Below are positions 7,890-17,217 of a stretch of 64,000 nucleotides of DNA, piece after piece. Position numbers and translations under genes: made by a program. Positions within the stretch are counted from its first letter, which is position 1. Every line of letters begins with the position of its first letter. The stretch is from Flavobacteriaceae bacterium (lineage in GTDB: Bacteria > Bacteroidota > Bacteroidia > Flavobacteriales > Flavobacteriaceae): assembly GCA_013215105.1 (NCBI GenBank), contig JABSPL010000189.1, positions 37,040 through 101,039 of the forward strand, read 5' to 3'. The notes under the pieces are model-generated. The model was not told the DNA's origin. It saw only the letters and a program-made list of their open reading frames with translations, and did not search any database.

Positions 7890-10304
7890 CTAACTAGGTT
7901 CCTCTCTTTTATTTATTTCCCTACCCAAAAACAAATAGGAATAATAATAAGTAGCCAAAGTAACAAATATAACTACCGAAATAGAACTTACAGGCATAAG
8001 TATAGCCGCAAATATAGGTGATAATTGTGCCGTTACAGCATAATACAAACCTACAATATTGTACATAAACGACAATACAAAGCTTATTTTGACTATCATA
8101 ACCGTTTTTTCTGACAACTTTATAAAACTAGGTAATTTATCAAATTGTTTAGAGCTTAATATAGCATCGCTCGCAGGAGTAAACATAGCCGTACCTTCCG
8201 ATATTGACACACCTACATCACTTTGCTTGATAGCCCCAGAATCGTTCAGCCCATCACCAACCATCATTACTCTACTTTTGTTTTGTAAGTCTTTTATATA
8301 ATCCATTTTCTGATGAGGGTCTCTATTGAAAAACAAAGAAACATCCGTACCTAGCATATTTTCCAGATTAGTTCTTTCACCTTCATTGTCTCCTGAAAGT
8401 ATAGAAAGTTTAAATTTTTCAGATAGTTTAGCAAATATTACTTTTATATTATCTCTATAATTATTTTTAAAAGTACACTTACCATATATTTTATCATCTA
8501 TACTTATATAGACTACCGTTTCAAGTACATTTACATTAGACTTATCATCATCATTACTTACATATTTAAAAGAACCTACTTTATATTTTTTGTTATATAT
8601 ATTAGCCTCTAATCCCTTACCTGGATATTCTTTTATATAATCAAATTCATCTTTACAGCTTTCTACTGTTTTCATATTTTCGTATAACATTCTACCCAAA
8701 GGATGATTAGATGTTCTCATAATGGCTTTTATAACCGACCTATCAATCTCTGGTATTTTTTCACCACTATAATTAACTTTACTTTCAGAACCTGTAGTTA
8801 TAGTACCTGTTTTGTCGAAAACTATATGATTAATAGTAGCTAACTTTTCTATAGTTTGAGTGTTTTTTAGGTAAAAATCGTGATATCCAAATATCCTAAT
8901 CATATTACCAAAACTGAAAGGAGCAGCTAAGGCTAAGGCACAAGGGCAGGCAACTATCAGTACCGAAGTTACTACATTGAACAAATTGGATACATCATTA
9001 AAATACCAATAAATAGCCGAGAATAGAGTTACCAACAACACCACTATAGTAAAATATTTACTTATTTTATCGGTCATAGACTGATATTTATCCGTTTTAG
9101 TATCAAAAACGCTACTATTCCAAAGGCTAGTCAAGTAACTTTGCGATACCGATTTGGTTACTTTCACTTCTACAACGTCTCCTTGCTGCTTTCCTCCTGC
9201 ATATATTTGATCGTTTATCTGTTTGTTAACAGGCACTGATTCTCCACTTACAAAGCTATAGTCTAATATTGCTTTACCTTTGACCAACACACAATCGGCA
9301 GGTATTAATTCGTTATTTCTTATAAGAAGTACATCTCCTATTTCTATCTTATGTACAGGTATTCCTATTTCTTTATCGTTTTCTATTTTAGTTATCCCTA
9401 TAGGAAAATACGATTTATAATCTCTTTCGAAAGACAAATAACTATATGTTTTATACTGAAACAACCTACCTAAAAGCAAGTAAAACACTAAACCATTTAA
9501 ACTATCTAAATAACCTTGCTCTCCCAAATACAATATTTCGAAACAACTTCTAAGAAACAAAACTGATACACCCAAAGCTATAGGTATATCCATATTTATT
9601 ATTTTATTTTTAAGACCTTTATAAGCTTTAATAAAATAATCATTTGCCGAATAAAAAACTACAGGTAGCGTTATAACTAAGGTTATAATTCTGAAAAACA
9701 TTTTATATTTGTCTAGCCAATAATCATCTTCACCTGCAAAATACTCAGGGAAAGCCAAAAACATACTGTTCCCAAAAGCAAAACCTGCTAAAACTATTTT
9801 ATAAACTAAACTATTGTTTTTCTTAGTTTTAGGCGAATTATCTTCTAAACTCAAATAAGGAGCATAACCTATAGAAGACAATAAAACCACTAATTCTTTA
9901 AGATTTATTTCTTTTTTATTATAAGTAACCCTTACAGTTTTTTTAGGGAAATTAACTATAGAGTTAATTACATATTTATCTATTTTTCTAAGATTTTCTA
10001 ATATCCATATACAAGAGCTACAGTGTATATCTGGTATTTTAAAATTAACAATTACCGTGTTATCATCTTCAAACTCTATAAGGGACTTAACTATGTCTTT
10101 ATTTGATAAAAAGTCGTAATTTTTGGTGTTTTTCTTATTTCTAACACCTGGCTTATCGTTTAATTTATAATAATCATTCAGATTATTACCATTAATTATC
10201 TGATAAACCATTTTACATGCCGTACAACAAAAAGTCTTATCATCTTTTTTTTCAGTAGTACTTTCACATATATCACCGCAGTGGAAACAGTAATCTCTGT
10301 TCAT
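7890..10304 (-). CDS. ccoI: P1B-type copper-transporting ATPase, CcoI/FixI family
   Basis: Inner-membrane copper pump of the type that supplies copper to cbb3-type cytochrome oxidase. The 804 residues begin with a Cys-rich metal-binding segment (C6xxC9, CC26-27, C30), then a heavy-metal-associated domain with HCSSC at 94-98, membrane helices, CPC at 453-455, the phosphorylation site DKTGT (D497) and GDGLND near the C-terminus. The extra N-terminal Cys domain separates this branch from the detoxifying CopA pumps. ccoS and ccoNOP are not in the window. It is divergent from a Crp/Fnr gene, with a palindromic box placed about 41 bases upstream of its predicted transcription start. Confidence 0.92.
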   Translation of the reverse strand: MNRDYCFHCGDICESTTEKKDDKTFCCTACKMVYQIINGNNLNDYYKLNDKPGVRNKKNTKNYDFLSNKDIVKSLIEFEDDNTVIVNFKIPDIHCSSCIWILENLRKIDKYVINSIVNFPKKTVRVTYNKKEINLKELVVLLSSIGYAPYLSLEDNSPKTKKNNSLVYKIVLAGFAFGNSMFLAFPEYFAGEDDYWLDKYKMFFRIITLVITLPVVFYSANDYFIKAYKGLKNKIINMDIPIALGVSVLFLRSCFEILYLGEQGYLDSLNGLVFYLLLGRLFQYKTYSYLSFERDYKSYFPIGITKIENDKEIGIPVHKIEIGDVLLIRNNELIPADCVLVKGKAILDYSFVSGESVPVNKQINDQIYAGGKQQGDVVEVKVTKSVSQSYLTSLWNSSVFDTKTDKYQSMTDKISKYFTIVVLLVTLFSAIYWYFNDVSNLFNVVTSVLIVACPCALALAAPFSFGNMIRIFGYHDFYLKNTQTIEKLATINHIVFDKTGTITTGSESKVNYSGEKIPEIDRSVIKAIMRTSNHPLGRMLYENMKTVESCKDEFDYIKEYPGKGLEANIYNKKYKVGSFKYVSNDDDKSNVNVLETVVYISIDDKIYGKCTFKNNYRDNIKVIFAKLSEKFKLSILSGDNEGERTNLENMLGTDVSLFFNRDPHQKMDYIKDLQNKSRVMMVGDGLNDSGAIKQSDVGVSISEGTAMFTPASDAILSSKQFDKLPSFIKLSEKTVMIVKISFVLSFMYNIVGLYYAVTAQLSPIFAAILMPVSSISVVIFVTLATYYYSYLFLGREINKREEPS

Positions 10305-10328
10305 TATTTTAATCTAATTAGTGGAATA

Positions 10329-10336
10329 CAAATATA
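10329..10336 (-). promoter_or_regulatory. ccoI promoter, -7 element
   Basis: TATATTTG on the minus strand, 25 bases upstream of the ATPase start. The predicted transcription start is near 10324-10325. Confidence 0.6.
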
Positions 10337-10358
10337 GATATACAATAGATAAAATAAC

Positions 10359-10372
10359 ATGACATAAGTCAT
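10359..10372. promoter_or_regulatory. Candidate Crp/Fnr-type operator
   Basis: ATGAC-N4-GTCAT is a perfect palindrome with the 5-4-5 geometry of Crp/Fnr boxes. Its centre (10365.5) lies about 41 bases upstream of the predicted ccoI transcription start, the class II activation position, and it also lies upstream of the divergent crp/fnr gene. Confidence 0.6.
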
Positions 10373-10417
10373 TTCTTTTTATTAGCTTGCAATCGTAACC
10401 TATCCACCACTTGAGTA

Positions 10418-11104
10418 ATGAGCGACTGTAACCAATGTATTGTAAGAGAATTAAATAGTCTTAAAAAACTATCTAAAGAAGAGCTAAGAAGTGTTTCAGA
10501 GCATAAATCATCAATAGTTTTTGATAAAGGAGATATAATCTTTGAAGAAGGAAACTCTCTACAGGGACTTTATTGTATAGACAATGGCATAGTTAAACTT
10601 AGTAAGCTAAGCGAAAACGGAAAAGAGCAAATAGTCAGATTCCTTAAGCGAGGAGACATGCTAGGTTATCGTTCGGTACTTAACGAAGACATTACTAGTC
10701 TAAAAGCTACTGCAATGGATAATGTAAGAGCTTGCTTCATACCTAAAGACGATATAGGTAACAATATGGAACACAATCATAGCTTCTCCAAAAGCATGTT
10801 CAATATCCTATGTACCGACCTTAAGAACGCCAACCAACACTCTGTCGATTTGGCTCAAAAATCAGCCAGACAAAGACTAGCAGAAGCTCTACTTTTCTTA
10901 GACAATAAGTTTGGAAGAAATAATGAAAACTACCTAAATATAAACCTTAGTAGAGAGGAGTTCTCTAGTATAATAGGAGTCGCTACTGAGTCTACTATCA
11001 GATTATTATCTTCTTTCAAAAAAGAAAAACTAATAGAATTAAAAGGTAAAAACATAAAAATACTAGACATCCAAACTCTAGAGAACATCAATAACGGATT
11101 CTAA
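10418..11104 (+). CDS. Crp/Fnr family transcriptional regulator
   Basis: A 228-residue regulator with an N-terminal cyclic-nucleotide-binding-like fold (about 25-140, including FDKGDIIFEEG and a FLKRGDMLGYRS turn) and a C-terminal winged helix (about 150-220; SREEFSSIIGVATESTIRLL is the HTH). It starts MSDCNQC; the Cys pair at 4 and 7 recalls the N-terminal cysteines of oxygen-sensing members, but a complete four-Cys cluster is not obvious. Its position beside a cytochrome-oxidase copper pump suggests a role in respiratory gene control under low oxygen. The divergent palindrome is a likely binding site for this protein; that link is inferred. Confidence 0.88.
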   Translation: MSDCNQCIVRELNSLKKLSKEELRSVSEHKSSIVFDKGDIIFEEGNSLQGLYCIDNGIVKLSKLSENGKEQIVRFLKRGDMLGYRSVLNEDITSLKATAMDNVRACFIPKDDIGNNMEHNHSFSKSMFNILCTDLKNANQHSVDLAQKSARQRLAEALLFLDNKFGRNNENYLNINLSREEFSSIIGVATESTIRLLSSFKKEKLIELKGKNIKILDIQTLENINNGF

Positions 11105-11163
11105 TAAAACTTACATATTAATATAATTGTTTATATTTACCCTAAAACAATAAACAATTACAC

Positions 11164-12621
11164 ATGAAAATACTAAAAAAAGCACTACTAGTAGCTTTAA
11201 CAATACTAGTAGCTGTTATACTTTACAATACTTTTATTTTTGAGTCTAAACAGATAAGCATACAAGCTATATCTGATATAAAAATAAGCGAAAAGGCTAA
11301 ACATAACTTAGCCAAAGCTATCAGAATAAAAACTATATCTCCGGAAAACCCTATTGATTTCGATTCTATAGAATTCAATAAATTTAAGTTTTTCCTAAAA
11401 AAAACATATCCTTTAATCGATTCTTTACTAGAACTAAAAACATTTAACAAATTTAGCTACCTATACAAATGGCAAGGCTCAAATTCTTTGTTAAAGCCTA
11501 TAATACTTATGGCTCATACCGATGTAGTTCCCGTAATAAGCAAAAACAAAGCTGACTGGAAACAAGACGCTTTTGCAGGAATAATAACCAATAACAATAT
11601 ATGGGGAAGAGGAGCTATAGACGATAAAAATAGTGTAATAGCTATAATGGAATCGGTAGAATCGTTACTCGAAAAAGGTTTCAAACCCCAAAGAAGCATA
11701 TATATAGCCTTAGGTCATGACGAAGAAATAGGAGGATTACGAGGTGCAAAAGTAATAGCAAAACACTTAGAGAGCGAAGAAATTATAGCCGAATTCATAA
11801 TGGACGAAGGAGGAATAATCGCTCAAAAAATGATCCCTGGAATAGACAAAGATGTTGCTTTGATAGGTATTGCCGAAAAAGGTTTTTTGACTTTAATTTT
11901 ATCTATAAAAGTAGAAGGAGGACACTCTTCCATGCCTGCCAAAGAAACTGCAATAGATATAATGTCTAAAGCTATTTACACACTTAAACAAAATCCTTTC
12001 CCTAGTAAAATAACACCTATACTCAAAGAATTTATAAATCATATAGGCCCCGAGATGCCGTTTGCTAACAAAATGGTATTTGCCAATAGTCGTCTGTTCT
12101 CTCCTTTAATACTCAATATATACGAGGCTAATCCTTCTAGTAATTCACTAGTAAGAACAACTACCGCTCCCACTATTTTCAACAGCGGGGTCAAAGAAAA
12201 TATAATTCCTCAATTTGCTAGTGCCTCTGTTAATTTCAGGATTTTACCAGGCGAGAGTACCGAGTCGGTTATACTACGTGTTACTAAGATTATTGATGAG
12301 CCTAGAATAAATATAACCCCAAAAAATGGAGGATCTAAATCTTCGAAAGTTTCCCAGATAAACACTTTAGGCTACAATATTATACATAAAAGTATAGCTC
12401 AAATATACCCAAAAACTATAGTTTCTCCTTATTTGGTAGTTGCAGGAACCGACGCTAAGCATTACAGTAAAGTTTCTGACAATATATATAGATTTAGCCC
12501 TATAAAACTAAACAAAGGCAATATAAAATCGTTCCACGGATTAAACGAGAAAATATCCATAAAGGAATTTGAAGATTCTATAATATTCTATACTCAGATA
12601 ATAAAAAACAGTAATTTATAA
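11164..12621 (+). CDS. M20 family metallopeptidase, membrane-anchored (PM20D1-like)
   Basis: A 485-residue di-zinc amidohydrolase/peptidase with one N-terminal hydrophobic segment (about 5-25), so anchored in or exported across the inner membrane. Motifs: LMAHTDVVP (H118, D120), GRGAIDDK (D153), ALGHDEEIGG (E187, E188), MDEGG (D214) and a C-terminal FHGLNE histidine. The arrangement fits the carboxypeptidase S/PM20D1 branch of M20. The substrate is unknown. It stands alone between the crp/fnr gene and a terminator. Confidence 0.87.
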   Translation: MKILKKALLVALTILVAVILYNTFIFESKQISIQAISDIKISEKAKHNLAKAIRIKTISPENPIDFDSIEFNKFKFFLKKTYPLIDSLLELKTFNKFSYLYKWQGSNSLLKPIILMAHTDVVPVISKNKADWKQDAFAGIITNNNIWGRGAIDDKNSVIAIMESVESLLEKGFKPQRSIYIALGHDEEIGGLRGAKVIAKHLESEEIIAEFIMDEGGIIAQKMIPGIDKDVALIGIAEKGFLTLILSIKVEGGHSSMPAKETAIDIMSKAIYTLKQNPFPSKITPILKEFINHIGPEMPFANKMVFANSRLFSPLILNIYEANPSSNSLVRTTTAPTIFNSGVKENIIPQFASASVNFRILPGESTESVILRVTKIIDEPRINITPKNGGSKSSKVSQINTLGYNIIHKSIAQIYPKTIVSPYLVVAGTDAKHYSKVSDNIYRFSPIKLNKGNIKSFHGLNEKISIKEFEDSIIFYTQIIKNSNL

Positions 12622-12626
12622 AAATT

Positions 12627-12659
12627 TCAGCCGTAGATATTTTTAGTATCTACGGCTGA
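12627..12659. terminator. Bidirectional hairpin terminator
   Basis: Perfect 13-bp stem, TCAGCCGTAGATA at 12627-12639 pairing with 12647-12659, between the M20 gene and the convergent PBP1A gene. Confidence 0.85.
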
Positions 12660-12687
12660 TTAATATTTATTATTTAGATTATTTTAA

Positions 12688-14985
12688 TTATTCAAACTCG
12701 ATATAATCACTATCAGAAGAACCATTTTCTTGCGTAGAAAGATTAATATCGTCATCACAATCAATCCTTACATTAAGGTTTTCTGGTCTTTCGAAGTCTT
12801 GATCGCTTATATTCAAGGAACTATCCGCATAACATTTACGCATATATATAGCCCAAGTAGGTAACGCCATAGTTGCTCCCTGCCCGTAATATATACCTTC
12901 GAAATGTACCGCTCTATCCTCTGCGCCAGCCCAAACTCCTGTAACCAAGTTAGGTACCATTCCCATAAACCAACCATCAGACTGGTTTTGAGTAGTCCCC
13001 GTTTTACCTGCTATAGGGTTTTTAAATTCGTAAGGATATCCAGTAGCACAACTATCTCTATAGTTAGCAGCACTAGACCTAAGCCTCGATCCTGAACCAA
13101 ATTTAGTAACTCCTTTTAGCAAATCTAACACCACATAAGCAGACTCTTTACTAAGAACCTCATTAGAGTCAGAACCAAAACGACTAAGAACAACACCATT
13201 TTTATCTTCTATCTTAGTAACTACAATCGGAGCTTTTCTTAATCCTTTATTAGCAAACGAAGAATATGCACTCACCATTTCGTATAAACTAAGTTCCACC
13301 GTACCCAAGGCTATAGAAACCACCTCTGGAATATGGCTTTTTATACCTGCCCTTTTGGCTAACCTTACTACAGTAGCAGGCCCTACCATATCTATCATTT
13401 GTGCCGATATCGTATTTACCGAATTGGCTATAGCTTGCTGAAGAGTCATTTCTCCTTCGTAATTACCTCCCGAATTCCTAGGACTCCAATTTTCTTTCAT
13501 TCCATATTTTTCTTTAGATATAGTATATCTAGCTCTAGAAAACTTCTTACAAGGAGATATATTGAGCTGATCTATAACCGAAGCATACACAAATGGTTTA
13601 AAAGTAGAACCTACTTGCCTCTTACCTGTTACTACATTATCGAACTGAAATTTCTTGTAATTAATACCTCCTACCCACGCTTTTACTTCACCAGTTTGAG
13701 GCTCTATCGAAATAAGACTACTATGTATAAAATGCTTGTAATACCTGATAGAATCGTACGGAGTCATAAGTGTATCTATATCTCCTTTCCAAGAAAACAA
13801 CTTCATTTTTCTTTCTTTAAAAAACGACTTTTCTATATCGGAAGAAGAAACACCATTTTTCCTTAATCTTCTCCATCTATCCGAATTTTTCATAGACCTT
13901 AACATTATATTGTCTATTTCTTTTTCTTTTAGGTCATAAAAAGGAGCTGTTTTGTTTTTTTTCTGTTCTTTAAAAAATATTCTTTGTAAATTGGTCATAT
14001 GTTCGTTGACCGACTCGTAAGCATATTTCTGCATTCTAGAGTCTATAGTGGTATATATCTTAAGACCGTCACTGAATAATTTATGCTTTTCTCCATTAGT
14101 TTTAGGATTGTCAGATATCCATTTTTTCATGTATTTCTGTAAATAATTCCTGAAATAAGTTATATTTCCATCACTATGACTTTCGGGACTATATTTTATT
14201 TTAAGCGGTAATTTCTTAAGGTCTTTCAATTGTTTTTCGTTCAAATAACCTGAAGACTGCATAAGAGACATTACCAAATTTCTTCTTTTAAGAGTTCTTG
14301 CTTTTGAAGATTCTCTTTTAGGATTATAATACCAAGGATTTTTTAACATAGAAGCAAAAACAGCTGACTCTTCTATACTTAGGTTTTTTACATTTTTCCC
14401 GAAATATATCCTACTTGCCGACTTTATTCCAGTTGCATTATAAATAAAATCGAACTTATTCAAATACATCGTTATTATTTCTTGCTTAGTATATTGCCTC
14501 TCCAACTTAACCGATATAACCCATTCCTTCATTTTTTGAATAAGTATCTCTCCTAGATTTTTAGATCTACCTGTAAATAATAGCTTAGCCAACTGCTGAG
14601 TTATAGTACTCCCTCCCCCTTTGCTTCCTAAAGACAATATTGCCCTAGCAAAACCTTGTGCATCTATACCCGAATGTTCAAAATATCTTTTATCTTCGGT
14701 AGCTACAATGGCATCTACTAATGATTTTGGCAATTCGTCAAAAGTTGCTGGAGTTCTGTTTTCGTAAGCATATCTGCCAATTGTCTTACCATCGCTAGAT
14801 ATTATCTCACTAGCAAAACTTATCTCTGGTGATTCTAACTCTTCGAAGCTTGGTAAATCTCCAAATACACCTTTGGACACCAACAAAAACATGAAAGAGA
14901 CAAAAATAACTCCCGAAAAAAATAATATCCAAATTGCTTTGACATATTTAATAAAACTTACCTTTTTTACCGATTTTTTAGTCAT
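12688..14985 (-). CDS. Penicillin-binding protein 1A, bifunctional transglycosylase/transpeptidase
   Basis: Class A PBP of 765 residues that polymerises and cross-links peptidoglycan in the periplasm. There is one N-terminal transmembrane segment (about 14-36), a GT51 domain with the catalytic E97 in VATEDKRYFEH and GGSTITQQLAK, and a transpeptidase with S460-TF-K463, S522-V-N524 and K661-T-G. An acidic tail follows. The start overlaps the end of gldH by one base, and ricT lies upstream. The order ricT-gldH-PBP1A is one I associate with flavobacterial genomes. Confidence 0.95.
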   Translation of the reverse strand: MTKKSVKKVSFIKYVKAIWILFFSGVIFVSFMFLLVSKGVFGDLPSFEELESPEISFASEIISSDGKTIGRYAYENRTPATFDELPKSLVDAIVATEDKRYFEHSGIDAQGFARAILSLGSKGGGSTITQQLAKLLFTGRSKNLGEILIQKMKEWVISVKLERQYTKQEIITMYLNKFDFIYNATGIKSASRIYFGKNVKNLSIEESAVFASMLKNPWYYNPKRESSKARTLKRRNLVMSLMQSSGYLNEKQLKDLKKLPLKIKYSPESHSDGNITYFRNYLQKYMKKWISDNPKTNGEKHKLFSDGLKIYTTIDSRMQKYAYESVNEHMTNLQRIFFKEQKKNKTAPFYDLKEKEIDNIMLRSMKNSDRWRRLRKNGVSSSDIEKSFFKERKMKLFSWKGDIDTLMTPYDSIRYYKHFIHSSLISIEPQTGEVKAWVGGINYKKFQFDNVVTGKRQVGSTFKPFVYASVIDQLNISPCKKFSRARYTISKEKYGMKENWSPRNSGGNYEGEMTLQQAIANSVNTISAQMIDMVGPATVVRLAKRAGIKSHIPEVVSIALGTVELSLYEMVSAYSSFANKGLRKAPIVVTKIEDKNGVVLSRFGSDSNEVLSKESAYVVLDLLKGVTKFGSGSRLRSSAANYRDSCATGYPYEFKNPIAGKTGTTQNQSDGWFMGMVPNLVTGVWAGAEDRAVHFEGIYYGQGATMALPTWAIYMRKCYADSSLNISDQDFERPENLNVRIDCDDDINLSTQENGSSDSDYIEFE

Positions 14986-15476
14986 TATCTTTGTTTTTTT
15001 ACTTCTATACTTATCCCTACGCTTACTACCCCTTCTAGTTTTTCTAAAACACTTTCTTTATCTATTTTTCTCATAGCGTATTTTAGTTTAATCTTATAAA
15101 TTCCTTTTCCGGGAAACCTTACATTTTCCTTGTACAAAAGTTTATTATCTTTTACTTCTCCTCCTCTTCCTAACCATTCCCCGCTAGGTTTTGCCATAGC
15201 ATACTCCAAAGTATCTACCGTTTTTAACCCATCTGGAAACTCTATTTCGGTTATCAAAAACAAATTACTATAAGAGAAATTATTATTATTTCTAATATTA
15301 ATAAATATATCATTCTTAGAGATAGTATCTGTTATTTCAGCTTCAAATCTCACCATATCATCATGTAACCAACCTTGTTTTGTAAAAGTAATATCACTAT
15401 CAAACACATGATTATCGCTACAACAAACCAAAGTAAATAACAATACTATATAGTATATCTTATTTTTCAGAATCAT
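14985..15476 (-). CDS. gldH: Gliding motility lipoprotein GldH
   Basis: A 163-residue lipoprotein whose signal peptide ends at a Cys pair (18-19). GldH is required for gliding motility in Flavobacterium and works with the T9SS/gliding machinery. The body shows the family's WLHDDMVRFEAEI start, beta-rich middle and the segment PSGEWLGRGGEVKDN. The match is supported by position between ricT and a class A PBP gene. The window does not contain the other gld genes. Confidence 0.85.
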   Translation of the reverse strand: MILKNKIYYIVLLFTLVCCSDNHVFDSDITFTKQGWLHDDMVRFEAEITDTISKNDIFINIRNNNNFSYSNLFLITEIEFPDGLKTVDTLEYAMAKPSGEWLGRGGEVKDNKLLYKENVRFPGKGIYKIKLKYAMRKIDKESVLEKLEGVVSVGISIEVKKQR

Positions 15477-15546
15477 TATTATTATTTTTATTTACTAATT
15501 GTTTAGGTTTGTTAGATGTTTCAACTACTACAGACTCGCTCTATTT

Positions 15547-16962
15547 TTATTTTTTTTTAGGCTTATAATTAGGATTGTTCCTGTTTGCCTTTTCATTATT
15601 AGCAGCTCTTTTACTGTCTGTGTCAGCTTCTGTTTTATTCGATTTTTTATTGTTAGGTTTGTTTTTGTTTGATTTTTTATTGTTTTTCTTGTCGGCACTA
15701 TCTTCAACCTTTACTTTATTTTTTCTATTAGGATTATCTCTATTAGATTTATCGTTGTTTTTCTTATCAGCATTACCACTAATATTAAGATTTCCCTCTT
15801 TGTCTTTTATATTTTTATTACTTAGCTCCGAATTTTTAGTTGTTCTTTTTCTTTTATTCTTCTTTACTTTCTTCTTGTCAAACCTATTTATATTATCTTC
15901 TCCTACAGCATTTTCGAAATTAACAGCTACTTCTTCAATCTCTTCTATTTCAAAATCTTCCAAAGAAGCTACTGTCTCTTTGTTTTTATTAGCCTCTATT
16001 ATTTCCTGTACTTGTTCCAATTCTAGCTTATACCATTTAAAAGAACTGTCTTTATAGGTATACCATACTATTTTTTTGAATATATCCATTTTTACAAATA
16101 CACCTATTCCTGCTTTGGTATGCAACACTATATCTTGCTTAGGAAATCCTTTTAAAGCATCCAAATAAGTATCAAGTTCGTAGTTAAGACAACATTTAAG
16201 TTTACCACATTGCCCTGCTAACTTTAGCGGATTCAAAGATAATTGTTGGTATCGTGCCGATGCTGTATTTACTTTTCTGAAATCGGTAAGCCAAGTAGAA
16301 CAACACAGTTCTCTACCACAAGAGCCTATCCCTCCTAGTCTAGCTGCTTCTTGCCTTAAACCTATTTGCTTCATTTCTATTCTTATACTAAATTCACTAG
16401 CATAGTCTCTTACCAATTGCCTAAAATCGACACGTTCATCTGCAGTATAATAGAAAGTAGCTTTACAGCCATCTCCTTGATATTCCACATCTGAAAGTTT
16501 CATTTTAAGTCCTAAATCTATTATTATTTCTCTGGCTTTCTTTTGAGTATCTTTTTCTTTTTCTCTATATTTATGCCAAGTATCTATATCTCTTTGGTTC
16601 GATTTCCTGTATATTTTAAGAACTTCAGCGCTATCTTTAAGTTTTTTCTTTTTATGCATCTGTACTTTCACTAGTTCTCCTGACAGAGAAATACTACCCA
16701 CATCGTGACCAGAGCTACTTTCTACAGTTACCAAATCGCCCATACTTAGAGGTAATTCTTTATAATTTCTAAAAAAATGTTTCCTACCATTCTTAAATCT
16801 AACTTCGTAGATATCGAAAGGTTTCTGATTAGAAGGTAAAGTCATATTTGACAACCAGTCAAATATTGATAATTTCTCACAGCCTCCTGTAGAGCAATTA
16901 CCGTTACTTTTACATCCTTTTGGCACTCCGTTATCTTTAGTAGAGCAATTAGTACAGCTCAT
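15547..16962 (-). CDS. ricT: RicT/PSP1 family protein with long Lys/Asn-rich tail
   Basis: The core (about 30-330) is the PSP1 C-terminal-conserved domain: GGIGSCGRELCCSTWL and GQCGKLKCCLNYE, with clustered cysteines known in the RicA/F/T (YaaT) group, which in Bacillus affects RNase Y and binds iron-sulfur clusters. The N-terminus adds another Cys-rich stretch (C3, C6, C17, C23, C28). From about 355 to 471 the protein is a disordered Lys/Asn/Asp-rich tail with repeated DKKNN and NKKSNK-like units, strongly basic overall. The role in Bacteroidota is not established; nucleic-acid binding by the tail is an inference. Confidence 0.85.
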   Translation of the reverse strand: MSCTNCSTKDNGVPKGCKSNGNCSTGGCEKLSIFDWLSNMTLPSNQKPFDIYEVRFKNGRKHFFRNYKELPLSMGDLVTVESSSGHDVGSISLSGELVKVQMHKKKKLKDSAEVLKIYRKSNQRDIDTWHKYREKEKDTQKKAREIIIDLGLKMKLSDVEYQGDGCKATFYYTADERVDFRQLVRDYASEFSIRIEMKQIGLRQEAARLGGIGSCGRELCCSTWLTDFRKVNTASARYQQLSLNPLKLAGQCGKLKCCLNYELDTYLDALKGFPKQDIVLHTKAGIGVFVKMDIFKKIVWYTYKDSSFKWYKLELEQVQEIIEANKNKETVASLEDFEIEEIEEVAVNFENAVGEDNINRFDKKKVKKNKRKRTTKNSELSNKNIKDKEGNLNISGNADKKNNDKSNRDNPNRKNKVKVEDSADKKNNKKSNKNKPNNKKSNKTEADTDSKRAANNEKANRNNPNYKPKKK

Positions 16963-17160
16963 AGTATATATATATATTAAGGTAACAGTCTTATTGTTTT
17001 ACTAATTAAACTGTTATACGATTAGTTTTTGTCATTCACTTAATCTGTAAATATATGTTTTCTACATTAATTTAACAAAAAAACAAACACTTATTATTTA
17101 CACCACTAATACAACTAAAAAAATAGTCATATATTATATTGATATAAGCACTAAATTATC

Positions 17161-17190
17161 TTGTAATGTTAGTAATATGTTTTACTTTAG
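17161..17190 (+). promoter_or_regulatory. exbB operon promoter
   Basis: TTG at 17161-17163, 19-base spacer, then TACTTTAG at 17183-17190, one base off the TAnnTTTG consensus, 27 bases before the exbB start. The rest of the 255-base gap back to ricT shows no gene. Confidence 0.5.
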
Positions 17191-17217
17191 CACATCTAAA
17201 TAACTTAACTATATTTT

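Noticed and set aside
13399..13866. 155-residue plus-strand open frame opposite the PBP1A gene
   Set aside because: It is opposite a gene with complete catalytic motifs, has no recognisable domain and has no promoter or start context.
15575..16057. 160-residue open frame on the plus strand opposite ricT
   Set aside because: It is antisense to the low-complexity Lys/Asn-rich tail, and the Leu/Phe/Ser-rich translation only mirrors that composition.
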